Of a stretch of 64,000 nt of DNA, positions 1 to 12,784 are shown piece after piece. Location: positions 1,364,001-1,428,000 of the forward strand of contig JBBMOL010000057.1 of NCBI GenBank assembly GCA_037954665.1. Reading direction: 5' to 3'. The first letter of the stretch is position 1. Each line of letters opens with the position of its first letter. This stretch comes from Laguncularia racemosa. Taxonomy: Eukaryota; Streptophyta; Magnoliopsida; Myrtales; Combretaceae. The position numbers were made by a program, and so were the translations under genes. The notes below the pieces were generated by a model. That model made no database searches and was not told the origin of the DNA. It saw only the letters and a list, made by a program, of their open reading frames with translations.

Positions 1-1743
1 ATAAGTTTTATACATATATCTGACCTAACCCACAAGCCCACTTAAGATTTATATTTATAATATACATAATTTAGGTTTATACTATACTATCTTCTTATTT
101 TGGTTTCTTTTTTAGTATCCACTTCTCCACTTCTCTCTCTCTCTCTCTCGTGTCATCCGATGCTAACTCTTCCTCATTGGTCTCATTACTTGCTATCACT
201 CGTTCTCTCTTTAAATATCATCCTCATCTATTTTGACTCTAATTCTATAAGAATAATACTCTTAACTCTTTACTTCCTTCAAAATTCTAATTTTCAATAT
301 TCTTAAAAAAGGAAAGCAAGGCACAATATATTTCAAGCTTCATTTTTTATACATATTCATTTAGGAACACTCAATTGAGTCTCGATCCCATTAGTGAAAT
401 TACTTGGTAATTTTTAATATAAACCAAATTGTCAATGCTAATCAATTTTTGTTTAAAGTTAATCATGTAATGTTGTGGGATCAAGTTACAAAATAATTAT
501 GTTATAAATGTTTAAGTTGGTCATATGGTACATAAATTTTAAATCAATGGTTGAATTTTTGAAATATTATATTTTATCAAACTTATCCATATATTTAACC
601 TAGAAATAGAAAGTTATTTGTTCAAGGAATAGTGTAGTTTACAAAATAATTCCCGCTATAAACATTGAGCAAATTGATGATAATATTGGAAATATATCTT
701 TTAAATAAAGATTTGATAGTTATGATATATTCATTCTATAATTTTTTAAATTGATAAATGGATTTGATTTGGATATGAAACATGCTAATTGAATGAAACA
801 AATTACAAATTTAAGTTTTGAAACATGATTAATAATCAAATCATGCTACCAAGTCAAGGTTTCAAAACATGAACCCTTTTAAAGCTAAACACAAAACACA
901 ATCTATCAATAGGGATTGCCAACTCTAACTCTATGGTTAGCCTCGCTTCTAAACCTTCTTTCTACCTCCACCAATGCCAATTTGCTAATCCACAACTATA
1001 GATCTCTCCATCCATAAATCCTTAATATCTCGTTGAAGCATTCATACATTCACCATTTTCCAATACATGGATCCACCATCATCACATATCCACCACCACG
1101 AGTCATGTGTTATCAAGCCATAAGGCGGGATGACAGCTAAATATTTGGTTGTTACCAGTGTTTTCTAAAATAAGTTGTCTTTATTATGTCTAGTCCTTAC
1201 ATCTATTATTTTTCTTGTTCCTTTTATTTTATCTAGTACATGAGATTATCGTTTCCCTTGAGAGGGATTCATCTTTACTTATTGGTATGGTAAACTTTTA
1301 TTCTTCCATACTGATACTCATCGACTCTTATTGAGAAGTATTGGTACTTCAAATTGGGTTTTCAAACCCTAGATTGATGGCTATGATTCCATTACTATCA
1401 ACCTATTTTTATCTAAAATTTTCTTTGGTAGTGTGAGAAAAAAAAAAAAAAAAAGGTAAACTGTATGAAACTACTACTTCTTTTAATCCAAAATTCGCAA
1501 TTTTGGTAGCCTATTGGCTTCATCTATTTAATCCAAATATGAAAAACAAAACCATACAAACAATTGTTGTTGGATTTCAAATGGCTCCCTACATACAAAA
1601 CAAGAAATTATCACATGAGTTAAAATGAAGAAGAGAGAGCATCAAGTACCAAATGCAAGTAGGCTTTCTCTTAAATGATGAAATGTCTCCGTACATAGAA
1701 TGTCCGGCACATGGAGGCCCATAAAAGGAAAGTTCAAAGGAGC
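1..1743. other. Gene-poor AT-rich flank
   Basis: No coding region is recognised here. The stretch has a short (TC)n run near 133-150, a poly-A run near 1439-1455 and otherwise AT-rich sequence. It lies downstream of the 3' end of the R3-MYB gene on the minus strand, so its last few hundred bases probably hold that gene's 3' UTR and terminator, but no boundary can be placed by eye. Confidence 0.5.
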
Positions 1744-4700
1744 CTAAACAATCATTAATTTGAAACAAGGCTCGTTTCTCTTCTGTGCAAATGCCTCGTC
1801 ATGTTTCATTATCCAATACCTCTCGATTTCTGCTGCTTTGCGGCCCGGTATTCGACCCGCTATCAACTCCCATCTGCTTTTTGCAATATGTCTAGAAATT
1901 AATAGTTTGACCAACCCAAAGTATGCAAACTACAAACTGATGCTCTTCATAGGAATGTAATAAGCCAATGTTTCAAATACTACCTGAATTTTTACTTTCA
2001 ATTTAGCAAATTAAGTATCCAATTGAAATTTCACGCGTGTTACTACTTACTATACATAATGTAACATCTATTTGTTTGGTTGCCCCTTTTAGCAAATCAA
2101 AGTGAGAACACATGTCCCACGTGTAAAAACATTCCAACACAACAATACTGGACTCAATTTGGGGGGAAAAGAAGACACTAAAGTAAAGTTAATTTCATTT
2201 GTTTTGACACGTATGCTAGAAATTTTTTTTACACATGGGACACGTGTCTTTCATTGGTTGAAAGGTGATACATTATCTACCACCGATAGTAATAATAATA
2301 ATGAAATGCAAAGTTTCAATTGAATATTAGATTTAACAAACTAAAAGTTTAAATAGTAAATTGAATTTTTAACCAAAATTCAATTAGTATTTGCAACATT
2401 ATCCTAGACTGTAATGCATAAATGAAAAGTTTTTAATTCCAAATTTGCCATTCATTGGGAGTACAAGTGGGAGGATATGCACATTTTGCAAATCGGTCAA
2501 CCAATAGCATGCAACAAAGGCAAAAAGGAATAAAGAATAGATAGGGATTCATCCTTATTACCGGACCAGTTGTAATTTAGGGACTCCAATTAGATAACGA
2601 CGCTCATGATCAATAGGAGGTGGCAATTCATGTTTATGGGCCAGATTCATATTTTATTGTCTCAAATTCATGTCAATGTCAATTCTACATAAAAACTCTA
2701 CTCCTAAAGTTTGCCTGCACTTTTCAATCACCTAAGCATAATATAATACTGAAGTATATTTTGCATTGGTTTTTTTATATATCTTGTACAAGTTGTAACT
2801 ACAACAAGAATGACACAACAATATACTTACGAAAAATAGAAATTGCCATCATAAATTGGCAACTGGAGCAAAATATCAATTGCTCTTTGTTTTCTTGCCC
2901 CCCTTTTTGAGTGACTAGCACCTTTGAGATTCCCTAACAATTTCGAGATTGTAAACAATAGCACGAGACAAGTCTACTTTATGTCTTGATCACAATTCGC
3001 CAAGTTCATGACTAAGACTCCACCAACAGGGGTTGGTCCTAACCCTTTGGAGGGATCCGACATGTTTACAAGTCGAGACCTTAAATAAAAATTAATTAAA
3101 AATTTTGAAAAAACAAAGCATAAAATTGACTTATAATGAAAATTTAAACTTGTTCCATATCGATTAAGAAAGAAGTCTTTTTATTCAAAACATTTAATAT
3201 ACTGTTTTTAACAAACAAGAATTAAATATATCTTTAGTGTTAATTTAGTTCAATATATATGAATTTTTATCAACAGCAAATTTTTATTCTTTAATAATAT
3301 TAGATTAACTTTTTAAATTCTTGTTAGTTTTTTTGTTTCAAAATGCTAATATCACAGCCTAGGTTTAGCATAGTATTACATAAAAGGAAAAACAAATCCT
3401 TTTCAACTTGACCATAAAAGGAGCTAAAACTTCCTCGTTCTTGTGCTCGAAGTCATTGGTTTTAAAACTTAAGAAATTAAATAAATAATTTGATTCGATA
3501 GGTCAAGTCTCATGAACGGATCCTAACCAGCTAGGGACGGCCCAATTGCAGTTCTACGTTTAGAGGACTTATGACCCACCAGTTATTAGTATATCGGGGC
3601 AGCCTGTGCCCATATTTATCGGTACGTTTAACCTCTCATGTCTCATGATCTCTCTGCTGCTGGTGAGATAGTCAACTTCGTACATAAAGCTAATGCAAAT
3701 TGTACTTTACGTTAGTGTGTGTGTGTGTGTGTGTGTAGGGTCGGAAATTGAATGAAATTATGAAAGTACATGGATTTAAGATGGAATTATAAAAGGCTAT
3801 GGTTTAGACTTTCAAGAGCTTCTTTTCTTATTTAGCTAAAATTAAACCTAACAATATAGAATGACTTTGACATTATGTATTACCATGATAGCAAGAAGTT
3901 TAAAAAAACTAACAAGAAATTCTCTTTTTTTTTCCAACACATTAACAAATTATTATTATTATTATTATTATTGGGATAAATTTATTAAATTCTTTAGTTG
4001 TGACTTTTTGAAATATAAGTATATTTCTCAAATCATTACTAAACTTAAAAATAAAGAAAAATGGTGAAAGCACACTTTTAAACTTTAAGAGTTAATGTAT
4101 CCATATTTAATCAATGATTCAAAGTACATGTGCATTTTTCCATAACGAAAGCCTTCAAAAAAACCCATCAAAATCCTATTCCAAAACAGGAAGGCAACTG
4201 AAGACATTTTTACAACATTAAAGACTGCTGTTGTAAATTTTTCACTTGTGGGAGTAATTAGAGTTTCTCATAAACTATTGGAACATGTGGTATTATTACT
4301 AAATACTGGCTAACTCGAACTAACATGGTTACAACAAAATGAGACAAGAAATTCTAAAGTCTTAGTCTTCTCTAAAACTTGGTATGCATAATCTCTGCTC
4401 GAATATTCACATATGAGCAAAATTATCATATCATAACTTTTTTATTATTATTTTAATTTAAGTTTAAGACCTTTTATACTAAAATATCAATTTATATGTA
4501 AATATAAGAAAACTCAACATATACCACTTTAAATAGGACAATTATTTGATATTCTTTGAGAATTTCACGTTGGATGTATGAAAATTTTTCAAAAAAAAAA
4601 AAATTACGGGTACCTTCCTCCCACCAGCTTGTACATCCTGTAAATAAGATCCTCTTCTTGGTCGGTCATCTTAGTCAACTGCCACTCAATGCTGCTTACT

Positions 4701-4874
4701 TCTAATTAAATAAAATGAAAGTAAAAATAACTGCATTGCTAAACAATGTAGGTGTATATGTGTATATAGAGATTCTATGAAAAATATATATATATAAAAA
4801 AAAAGGTAGAAAGTGAAACCTTCCGAGTCATTTCTTGCTTGCTTGAGTTGTTTCCTTGGAGGCTCATCATCCAT
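1744..4874 (-). CDS. CPC-like: R3-MYB single-repeat transcription factor, CAPRICE/TRIPTYCHON type (3 exons)
   Basis: The coding sequence is the join of 4820..4874, 4614..4701 and 1744..1873 on the minus strand: 55, 88 and 130 nt, giving 90 residues and a TAG stop. All introns are GT-AG: 118 bp and 2740 bp. Exon 2 encodes the conserved SSIEW and the EEDLIYRMYKLVGGR core; exon 3 resumes at WELIAGRIPGR and EIERYW. R3 tryptophans are W25, W49 and W68. The bHLH-binding signature D/E-L-x2-R/K-x3-L-x6-L-x3-R is complete (D36, L37, R40, L44, L51, R55). There is no activation domain. Intron positions, including the split Arg codon at the end of exon 2, match this family. Known members compete with R2R3-MYBs for bHLH partners in the nucleus and repress trichome fate or promote root hairs. 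A function as a small repressor is inferred from family. Exon 3 lies far from exons 1-2, so a naive ORF scan misses the gene. Confidence 0.92.
1967..2400. mobile_element. Foldback MITE in R3-MYB intron 2
   Basis: The left end AATGTTTCAAATACTA pairs with the reverse complement of the right end, AATGTTGCAAATACTA. Pairing continues with small gaps through most of the 434 bp, so the element is almost wholly palindromic. Near the centre, 2107..2129 and 2228..2251 form a second clear inverted pair carrying CACGTG cores. No transposase is present and no clean target duplication was found, so the superfamily is not assigned. The element ends about 95 bp upstream (in gene direction) of the exon 3 acceptor. 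Confidence 0.7.
3713..3736. repeat. (TG)n microsatellite
   Basis: An uninterrupted run of TG dinucleotides inside intron 2 of the R3-MYB gene. Confidence 0.9.
3950..3972. repeat. (ATT)n microsatellite
   Basis: A run of about seven ATT units in intron 2 of the R3-MYB gene. Confidence 0.9.
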
Positions 4875-4898
4875 TGCTTGCTAGATCATCAATGGCAA

Positions 4899-4924
4899 AT
4901 CGAGAGAGAGAGAGAGAGAGAGAG
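4899..4924. repeat. (GA)n tract just upstream of the R3-MYB start codon
   Basis: An uninterrupted GA run begins about 25 bp upstream of the start codon of the minus-strand gene. It would read as (TC)n in the 5' UTR or core promoter. Such CT-rich initiator-like tracts are common near plant start sites. A regulatory role here is inference. Confidence 0.75.
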
Positions 4925-7403
4925 ATGACTCTTAATATCCAAGTAAAAACGAAAAGTCAATGGAGAAAAGGGGGATATTGTATATATAACTGTGGGAATA
5001 CTAGATAATGTTTAGTAGTAGATTTTGTTATTTTAGTGTTTACTCCCACAAACTCATTTCTTTTCTTTAATCTATGTTCATACCAAATTTTTCCCTATAT
5101 GAAGACACAAGATAAATATTTATTGTTTCAAATTTCCTGTCTCCACCATGTCCTCCATTCACATACACACACTTGATCTAATAAAATAAGTTTTTGTAAT
5201 TACATATTAATTTTTTAATCTAGATGTGTATATGTAATTGGTGAGGACGAGATAAGAAATTGAAGATAACTAAAATACCTTCTCATTTATCTACTAATAG
5301 ACATTTGATGATGGTTAGGAGTTTCAAGAATCAAAAAGAACAAAAAAATAAATCCATTTTTTTAATTTGTATTATAATATCAAAAACAATTACACAATCA
5401 AAAAACTTTAAAAATCACATTTAATTATTCCACTCAATTCTATTTTATGAAGTAAGGTCATTACTACGTGGTTGAACATGTGTTATCATGCATAAATAAG
5501 AACTCTTATAATCAATGGATGCATCAATATAAATAAAGACATGAAAAAGTGAATTTTTTTTTATAAAAATAAATTTACTCTTATAATCTTTGATCAAGAA
5601 AGTTTAAATTTAACCCTAGCTAGCCAGTACGCCATGGTCAATCCCTTTTATCATCCAAGCTTTGCAAATTTATCTAGGACTAAAAAGCAATGTAATACCA
5701 GATAGATTAAAAATGTCCTTTGAGAATTGATGCAATAAAAGATAGATTGAGACAGGGAATATAATACATGGGCTTATATTATTAGAATGGTGGGTGACAT
5801 AGCCACCAGACATAGGGCAATAGTTGACTTTTAGTTAAACATGTGTCAGTCCATTGATTTGGTGTGCCATACTCATAACACCAAAATGGAACTGCTTAAC
5901 GTGTCTTTCTTATCCCTGCAGGCTGCAACTCAGATTTCTGGAAATGGTCCACATGTTCAAAGTACAAAATTTTCCTGTTTTACTCCAATAATGTCCCCAT
6001 TCATCACATACTAGAAAAAGAAAATTTTACAATTTCATTTATACGGTAAGATATGATTGGAAGAGCACACGGCTAGGTGCATTAATATTGGAGAAAAAAT
6101 ATAGTAAAAGATTTTAAGTTTTTTCTACTTGCTAGCTTTAGATTTATGTTTTTATTTATTCTTTTTTTTTCTATTTCAGGACTTAACAAAATTAAATTAA
6201 AATAAGTGTAGAAATGGAAAACATAAAAGAAAAGAAAATATAAAAATGTAGATCTAAAATAAAAATAATATGAAAAACTTTAGATACAAGATTTTCTAGT
6301 TTTCTTCATTTCAAAACCAATATTTTGTTTTTCTTTTTTCATTTCATGATTTAACGATATTTATTAGTCATATAAGTAATGAAAATTCTATTTTAACTCG
6401 TTTTTAAAAACATAAATCCTAAAATAGGAAAAAAATTAAAAAAAAAAAACGAAAGTATTATTGGAGGACATTGAAATCTGACCCACAAGAACAAACATGC
6501 TCTTCTGGAAATGTGAAAGAAGCCAGCGAGCATCGTTCATAGCTGAAAATAATAGTCGTATTGCATTTGGCAACTTAGCGAACGAAGAACAATTCCTGCC
6601 TTCTTTATCAATTTCCGTTTCTTTTTTCACGTGTAGATGAATTATTCCACCTGAAAAGAGATTGTGCTGGCACTTCTCTCTCTTTGGTTTTCGGTGTGAT
6701 GATGGGATTTGTGTGGGAAAGTCCAAAATAACTTTCAAAGTTCTATCCGTAGAATTCCCACAAATTTCTTTACGAAATTTCAACTTCTTTTACTAATATT
6801 CTGAATAGATCAATGGACTAGAAGTAATTTTACAAAATAGAGTCGATTTAAGATTTTATACTAAGCAAGAATAAAATAAAATAAAGGCTACCATGGTAAA
6901 ATAAAATGATAATATGTCACGTATGAATGGGAATAAAAGAAAGTAAGGGTAAAACAGATAAAATGGAAAATAAAATATTGAAAAATAAATCACTTTCATT
7001 AAAATAGTAAATAAGCATGGAAAGCTAATACCTTATATCTTTCTATAAATAGATCTCCACTCTGTTCTTATAAATCACTTTAACAAGTTTTCCTTGCTGC
7101 GATACGGAAAGAGGGCCTTAATCTTTTCGTAGAGTAAAGCATTTACTTCATAATAGCAATTAGAGTTCAATTAGAGTTCATAAGATCATACAAATTTGAA
7201 ATATTTAGATTTTGATCTTTGACATCAAGATGAAACAAGCTTATTAAAGAATTTAAAATCAATAAAATTAAAATTACGAATATTTGACGATAGAAAATGT
7301 GATTATAAAGATAGAGTCATGAATTCTTAGTATAAAATAACTTGAGATAATTAGTTAAAACATCAAATTTTAAAGATCTATAGAAAGTTCTTTTTGAAAA
7401 TAT
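4925..7403. other. Intergenic region, promoter side of the R3-MYB gene
   Basis: This is AT-rich sequence with no recognised gene. The minus strand at 6436..6783 is open for 115 codons but matches no family I know, has no visible domain and ends in a low-complexity Phe run, so it is not called as a gene. The region ends at the copia target site GAATT (7404..7408). Confidence 0.5.
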
Positions 7404-7408
7404 GAATT

Positions 7409-8078
7409 TGTTAGGAAAAGAAGTTCTGATCCCTTCCTCTTGCTTGTGCGAGTCACAATTGAAACAAACAAACAATCAATAATAAGTTGCGGAAATAAAA
7501 CAATCAACACCAAGGATTTACGTGGAAAACCCCAATTTGGGGAAAAACCACGGGATGATCGCACACAAATTCTTCCACTATCAAAGTAATGGGTTACACA
7601 CTTCTTCACTAGTCTCACTAGTGAATTACACAGTCTCACCACAAGCCGGTGGATCAAATACAACAGGTTTCCCTCTCTAGAACTCCCTCTAAGTTTTGGA
7701 ATCACCCCACCTGTGTTTTAGGTTTTTACTCTTTTGTGTTCGTTCTGTTTTCACCCTTAAGTCTACAAAGGGATACGACTATATATATATGGTCCAAAAA
7801 TCAATAGCCGACTTAGGACTTACGTCGGCGGCCTTTAGTCGGCGTTCAAAGAAGAAGAAGAAGAACAACAACAACAATTTGTTGTTAAAGGCCGACAGCT
7901 TATATATTATAAGACGGCGGTGGTCCAATCTAGGCCAGCGGCCTTGAGCCAGCCTAGGCCCTATTGCGTTTGGTTTTGTCAATTTTCTTCAAGCTTAACA
8001 TTCTTTCATCCAAGTATACTACATATACTTAGGATACCCTTGGTATAGACCCATATGTATTAGATCTATACCCCAACA
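7409..8078 (-). repeat. 3' LTR of the minus-strand copia element
   Basis: 670 bp, TG...CA ends. In the first ~165 bp it differs from the partner LTR at roughly a dozen positions. Confidence 0.95.
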
Positions 8079-8092
8079 AACTCCCCCTCCAA
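8079..8092 (-). other. Polypurine tract of the minus-strand copia element
   Basis: On the minus strand this reads as a G-rich purine run, TTGGAGGGGGAGTT, directly upstream of the 3' LTR. This is the expected place for plus-strand DNA priming. Confidence 0.85.
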
Positions 8093-8093
8093 C

Positions 8094-11000
8094 TCATATG
8101 GGGGGTTCCATCACCCCTGCAATCTTCCTGCAGCAAACAATCTTCTCTTTGGGTAGAGCCTTCGTCATCATATCTAACGCATTATCATCAATATGAATCT
8201 TCTCAAGCTTCAACTGTTTAGACTCTAGCACATCCCTAACCCAATGATACCTAACATTAATGTGTTTTGACCTGAAGTGGAACATAGGATTCTTACTGAG
8301 ATGTATAGCGCTCTAACTATCACAGTACAGCTTCAGCTCTTCCTACTCTTGACCCAGCTCTTCTAAAAACTTTTTCATCCACAAGACTTCCTTGCAGGCT
8401 TCTGTTACAGCAATATACTCAGCCTCAGTAGTGGAAAGTGCAACACACTTCTGTAACTTCGATCTCCAGGACACTGCTCCCCCTGCATAAGTAATCAGAT
8501 AACCTGAAGTAGATTTCCTAGAATCCAAATCACCAGTCATGTCAGCACCTGAAAACCCTTCTAGTGCAGATAACTGTAAACATAATCTGGAAGTTCCCCT
8601 GAGATATCTAAGAATCCACTTAACTGTTGTCCAGTGCTCTTTGCTTAGATTTGAGAGATAGCGACTCACCACACCTACAACATGAGCAATGTCAGGCCCA
8701 GTACACACCATGGCATACATAAGACTTCCCACTGCTGAAGCATATAGGACTTTCTTCATATCTTCCTTGTCTGCCTCACTCTTTGGACACTGAGCTGAAC
8801 TCGGTTTGAAGTGACCTACAAGTGAAGAGCAAACAGCTTTTGCTTTGCTCATGTTAAATCTCTCTAACACCTTCTCAATATACCTCTCCTATGATAACCA
8901 CAACTTCTAGCTCTTCCTATCTCTAATAATCCTCATACCCAGAATTTGGTTAGCGGGTCCTAAGTCTTTCATGGAGAAAGACTTACTCAATGCAACCTTC
9001 AATTTTTTGATCTGCTTGGCATCCCTGCCAATAATCAGCATATCATCTATATAAAGTAGCAATATAATAAACTCACCACTGGTTAACTTTTTAATAAAGA
9101 CACAATGGTCTGTAGCAGTCCTAATATAACATTGATCAATCATGAATGACTCAAAATTCTTGTACCACTGCCTTAGAGCTTGTTTCAGTCCTTATAAACT
9201 TTTCTTCAGTCTGCAAACAAGATTCTCCTTCCCCTTGATCTTGAACCCTTCAAGCTGCTCTATATAAATCTCTTCCTCCAGATCACCATGAAGGAATGTT
9301 GTCTTCACATCCATCTGCTCAACCTCTAGATTCATTCTAGCAGCAATGCTGAGCACAACCCTGATAGATGACACCTTCACCACTAGTGAAAAAATCTCTT
9401 CAAAATCGACCCCCTTCTTTTGACTGAATCCCTTCACAACCAGCTTTGCCTTATACCTTGGCTATGAGCTACTTTCATCAGTCTTCAATCTGTACACCCA
9501 TTTATTTCTTAGAGGTCTCTTGCCCTTAGGCAGTTCAACTAGCTCATAGGTCTTGCTCTCATAAAAGGATTTTATTTCCCCTTGCATGGCTTTTACCCAT
9601 TCTTTCTTCTTGTCATGAGTCATTGCTTCCTCATAACACTCAGGTTCTCCCCCATCAGTAATCATCACATACTCATCTGGACTATACCTCACTGATGGTC
9701 TTCTATCTCTAGAAGATCTCCTCACCTCAGCCTGTTGCTGTGGCTCTTATAACTCATTACCTGTGTCCTCCACAGTTCTTCCATCAATAAGATCAGATAA
9801 AGGTACAAGATCTACATTTGTGGGAATCTGACTTGAGGATGCTGGCTTCTCAGTCTTTTCCATATCTATAACTGTCTGGTCTTCTATGAAAACCACATCT
9901 CTACTCCCGATAATCTTCTTATCAACAGGATCCCACAATCTGTACCCATACTCATCATGTGCATATCCAAGGAAAATACATTGCTTGGAGTTGGCATCAA
10001 GCTTTGCTCTCTCATCCTTTGGAATGTGCACAAAAGTCCTGCAACCAAACACTCGTAAGTAATTGTAAGAAATGTCTTTACCTATCCAGACCTTCTCTGG
10101 GATATCACCATCCAGAGCATACGAAGGAGAAAGATTTATCAAATCAACAGCTGTTCTCATAGCTTCACCCCAAAATGACTTAGGCAACTTGGCCTAAGAT
10201 AACATACACTTCACTCTCTCAGTGATGGTGCGATTCATTCTTTCTGCAACACCATTCTGCTGTGGTGTCTTTAGAACTGTCTTCTCCAGTTTTATCCCAT
10301 GACCAACACAGTACTATTCAAACGGGCCTCTATACTCCCCACCATTATCAGCCTTGACACATATCAACTTCCTACTGGTCTCACGCTCCACTCTAGAGTG
10401 AAACTATTTGAATACATTCAAAACCCGATCTTTGGACTTCAAGGCATATGTCCAAAGCTTCCTAGAGTAGTCATCAATAAATGTAACAAAATACATTGCA
10501 CTACCCATTGTCAAATCCTTCATATAACACACACCTGTATGAACCAGATCTAATATATGAGCTTTTCTACTGGGTGTATTTCTTTAAAAACTAACTTTGT
10601 GTTGTTTACCAGCAAAACAGTCAGTGCATGGTTTTAAAGAAGTACCTTTCAAATCTAGTAAAAGCTTCTTCTTCATAAGCATCTGGAGCCCCTTCTCACT
10701 CATGTGCCCAAACCGTCTGTGCCACATCTCTATAGTAGCATCATCAGTCAAGTTCAATTCACCTTTACTTAGCTTTGCTGGCATTAAGTAAAGTGTGTTT
10801 TCCTTTCTTCCTTTTGCTACAATCAGAGACCCTTTGGTGAGCTTCCAACTACCATCACTAAAATAACTGTAAAAGCCTTCATCATCTAATTTTCCTACTG
10901 AGATCAGGTTCAGGCGGATATCTGGTACATGTCTCACATCCTTGAGAACGAGTTTACACCCTGTATTAGTTTCCAAGATGATATTCCCAATGCCTGTAAT

Positions 11001-11996
11001 CCTTGAGATTTCATTATTTCCCATCCTAACATTGCTATAATCACTAGCAGTGTAGGATGAGAAAAACTCACCATGTGCTGTCACATGAAAAGAGGCACCA
11101 AAATCAACTACCCAGTCATTGTCATAACCTGCAAGACTAATACAACCCTCATCCCATATAACCACTATCTCACCATCTACTTCTACAGTGGTGTCTTCAT
11201 CTAAATCATCACCCTTTCCTTGCTTTTTCTTCCACAGTCTGCATTCCTTCTTGTAATGTCCTGGCTTGTCACGATAAAAACATTTAATGTTCTTCCTACC
11301 CCTTGACTTGGATCTCCCCTTTGACTTATCTGCTTTGTCAGATTTATCATTCTTTCCTCTGTTCTTGCTTCTACCCCTCCTATCATACTTGTCTGTGACA
11401 AGTGCCCTAGAATCAGAACCAGTACCCAAATCTTTCCTTCTGGCCTCTTCATTGATTAAACTATCCTTAACCATAGACAAGGTCAACATTCCATCTGGAG
11501 CTGAATTACTAACCGATACTACAAGAGTTTCCCAACTCTCAGGTAATGAGCTCAACAATAGGAGTGCTTGGATCTCATCCTCAAGCACAAGCTTTATAGC
11601 AGTCAGTTGATTCACGAGTCCCTGAAAATCATTCAAATGCTCTGACATATTCGAGCATTCCCTGTATTTCAAGTTGACTACCCTTCTTATCAAAGAAGTT
11701 TTATTCAAGGCAGTTTGCCTCTCATACATCGACTCTAATTTCTTCCATAGAACATTAGCCCTAGTCTCTTGAGTAACATGATGATACACACTCTGATCAA
11801 CCCACTGTCTAATATACCCTACAGTTTTTCTATGTAGTATCAACCACTCTGCATCAGATTTATCCTATGGCTTTACAACATCACCACCCAAAGGCAAATA
11901 CAAATCTTTGTAGTATAACAGATCTTCCATCATTAACTTCCAGATAGAGTAATTAGAGGAGTTAAGTTTAATCATCGTACCTGAAGATTCAGTCAT
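8094..11996 (-). pseudogene. Copia gag-pol polyprotein, broken
   Basis: The likely Gag start is the ATG at 11996. Domains in order: Gag (to ~11300), zinc knuckle (11241..11283), protease (~11100), GAG-pre-integrase H-H/C-C motif (~10600-10750), integrase core (~9747-10560), RT with a YIDD box (within 8907..9143) and RNase H (8094..8870). Defects seen: an in-frame TAG at 11865..11867; the second Cys of the CCHC knuckle replaced by Arg (11271..11273); the protease active-site D-S/T-G reads D-F-G (11097..11105); further stops and frame breaks lie between the pol blocks. The knuckle, protease and several stop changes fit C-to-T decay of methylated DNA. The copy cannot make its own machinery. Confidence 0.93.
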
Positions 11997-12067
11997 GTAT
12001 GTGATTGAAAACACAAAACCCTAATACAATTTGTAACGAAACCCTAATTTTCTTTTTGAAACCTAGT

Positions 12068-12079
12068 GCTCTGATACCA
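12068..12079 (-). other. Primer-binding site (iMet tRNA) of the minus-strand copia element
   Basis: On the minus strand TGGTATCAGAGC follows the 5' LTR after a 2-bp gap. This is the standard complement to the 3' end of initiator Met tRNA in plant LTR elements. Confidence 0.92.
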
Positions 12080-12081
12080 CT

Positions 12082-12779
12082 TGTTAGGAAAAGAAGTTAT
12101 AATCCCTTCCTCTTGCCTAAGCGATTCACAATTGAAACAAACAAACAATCAATAATAAGATGCGGAAATAAAACAACCAACACCAAGGATTTACGTGAAA
12201 AACCCCAATTTGGGGAAAAACCACGGGACCACCTCACACAAATTCTTCCACTATCAAAGTAATGGGTTACACACTTCTTCACTAGTCTCACTGGTGAATT
12301 ACACAGTCTCACCATAAGCCGGTGGATCAAATACAACGAGTTTTCCTCTCTAGAACTCTCTCTAGGTTTTGGAATCACCCCACCTGTGTTTTAGGTTTTC
12401 ACTCTTTTGTTTTCGTTCTGTTTTCACCCTTAAGTCTACAAAGGGATACGACTATATATATTTGGTCCGAAAATTGACAGCCGACTTAGGACTTACGCAG
12501 GCACAAAGGCCGGCGGCCTTGAACTCCAACGCCAGTGGCCTTTAGCCGGCGTTCAAAGAAGAAGAACAACAACAACAATTTGTTGTTAAAGGCCGGCAGC
12601 TTATATATTATAAGACAGTGGCGGTCTAATCTAGGCCAGCGGCCTTGAGCCGGCCTAGGCCCTATTTCGCTTGATTTCGTCAATTTTCTTCAAGCTTAAC
12701 ATTCTTTCATCCAAGTATACTACATATACTTAGGATACCCTTGGTATAGACCCATATGTGTTAGATCTATACCCCAACA
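12082..12779 (-). repeat. 5' LTR of the minus-strand copia element
   Basis: 698 bp, TG...CA ends, paired with 7409..8078 and bounded on the outside by target duplication GAATT. Confidence 0.95.
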
Positions 12780-12784
12780 GAATT

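Larger units (their letters stand above)
1874..4613 (-). other. Long intron 2 of the R3-MYB gene
   Basis: The donor is at 4613-4612 and the acceptor at 1875-1874 on the minus strand. The intron is 2740 bp, long for this family. It contains a foldback MITE at 1967..2400, a (TG)n run at about 3713-3736 and an (ATT)n run at about 3950-3972. No other gene is recognised inside it. Confidence 0.85.
7409..12779 (-). mobile_element. Full-length, disabled Ty1/copia LTR retrotransposon
   Basis: The LTRs (7409..8078 and 12082..12779) begin TG and end CA. The element is flanked by a perfect 5-bp target duplication, GAATT at 7404..7408 and 12780..12784. Going 5' to 3' on the minus strand: 5' LTR, iMet-tRNA primer site, gag, protease, integrase, reverse transcriptase, RNase H, polypurine tract, 3' LTR. 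This copia order (integrase before RT) fixes the superfamily. Several stops and frame breaks disrupt the polyprotein. The LTRs differ by many substitutions plus an indel of about 27 bp, so this is an old insertion. Confidence 0.96.

Noticed and set aside
6436..6783. 115-codon minus-strand open frame
   Set aside because: No recognisable domain, no TATA or splice context, and a low-complexity end. It may be chance; kept only as a note in the intergenic entry.
10299..11610. Plus-strand frames over the minus-strand copia element
   Set aside because: They are antisense shadows of gag and integrase.
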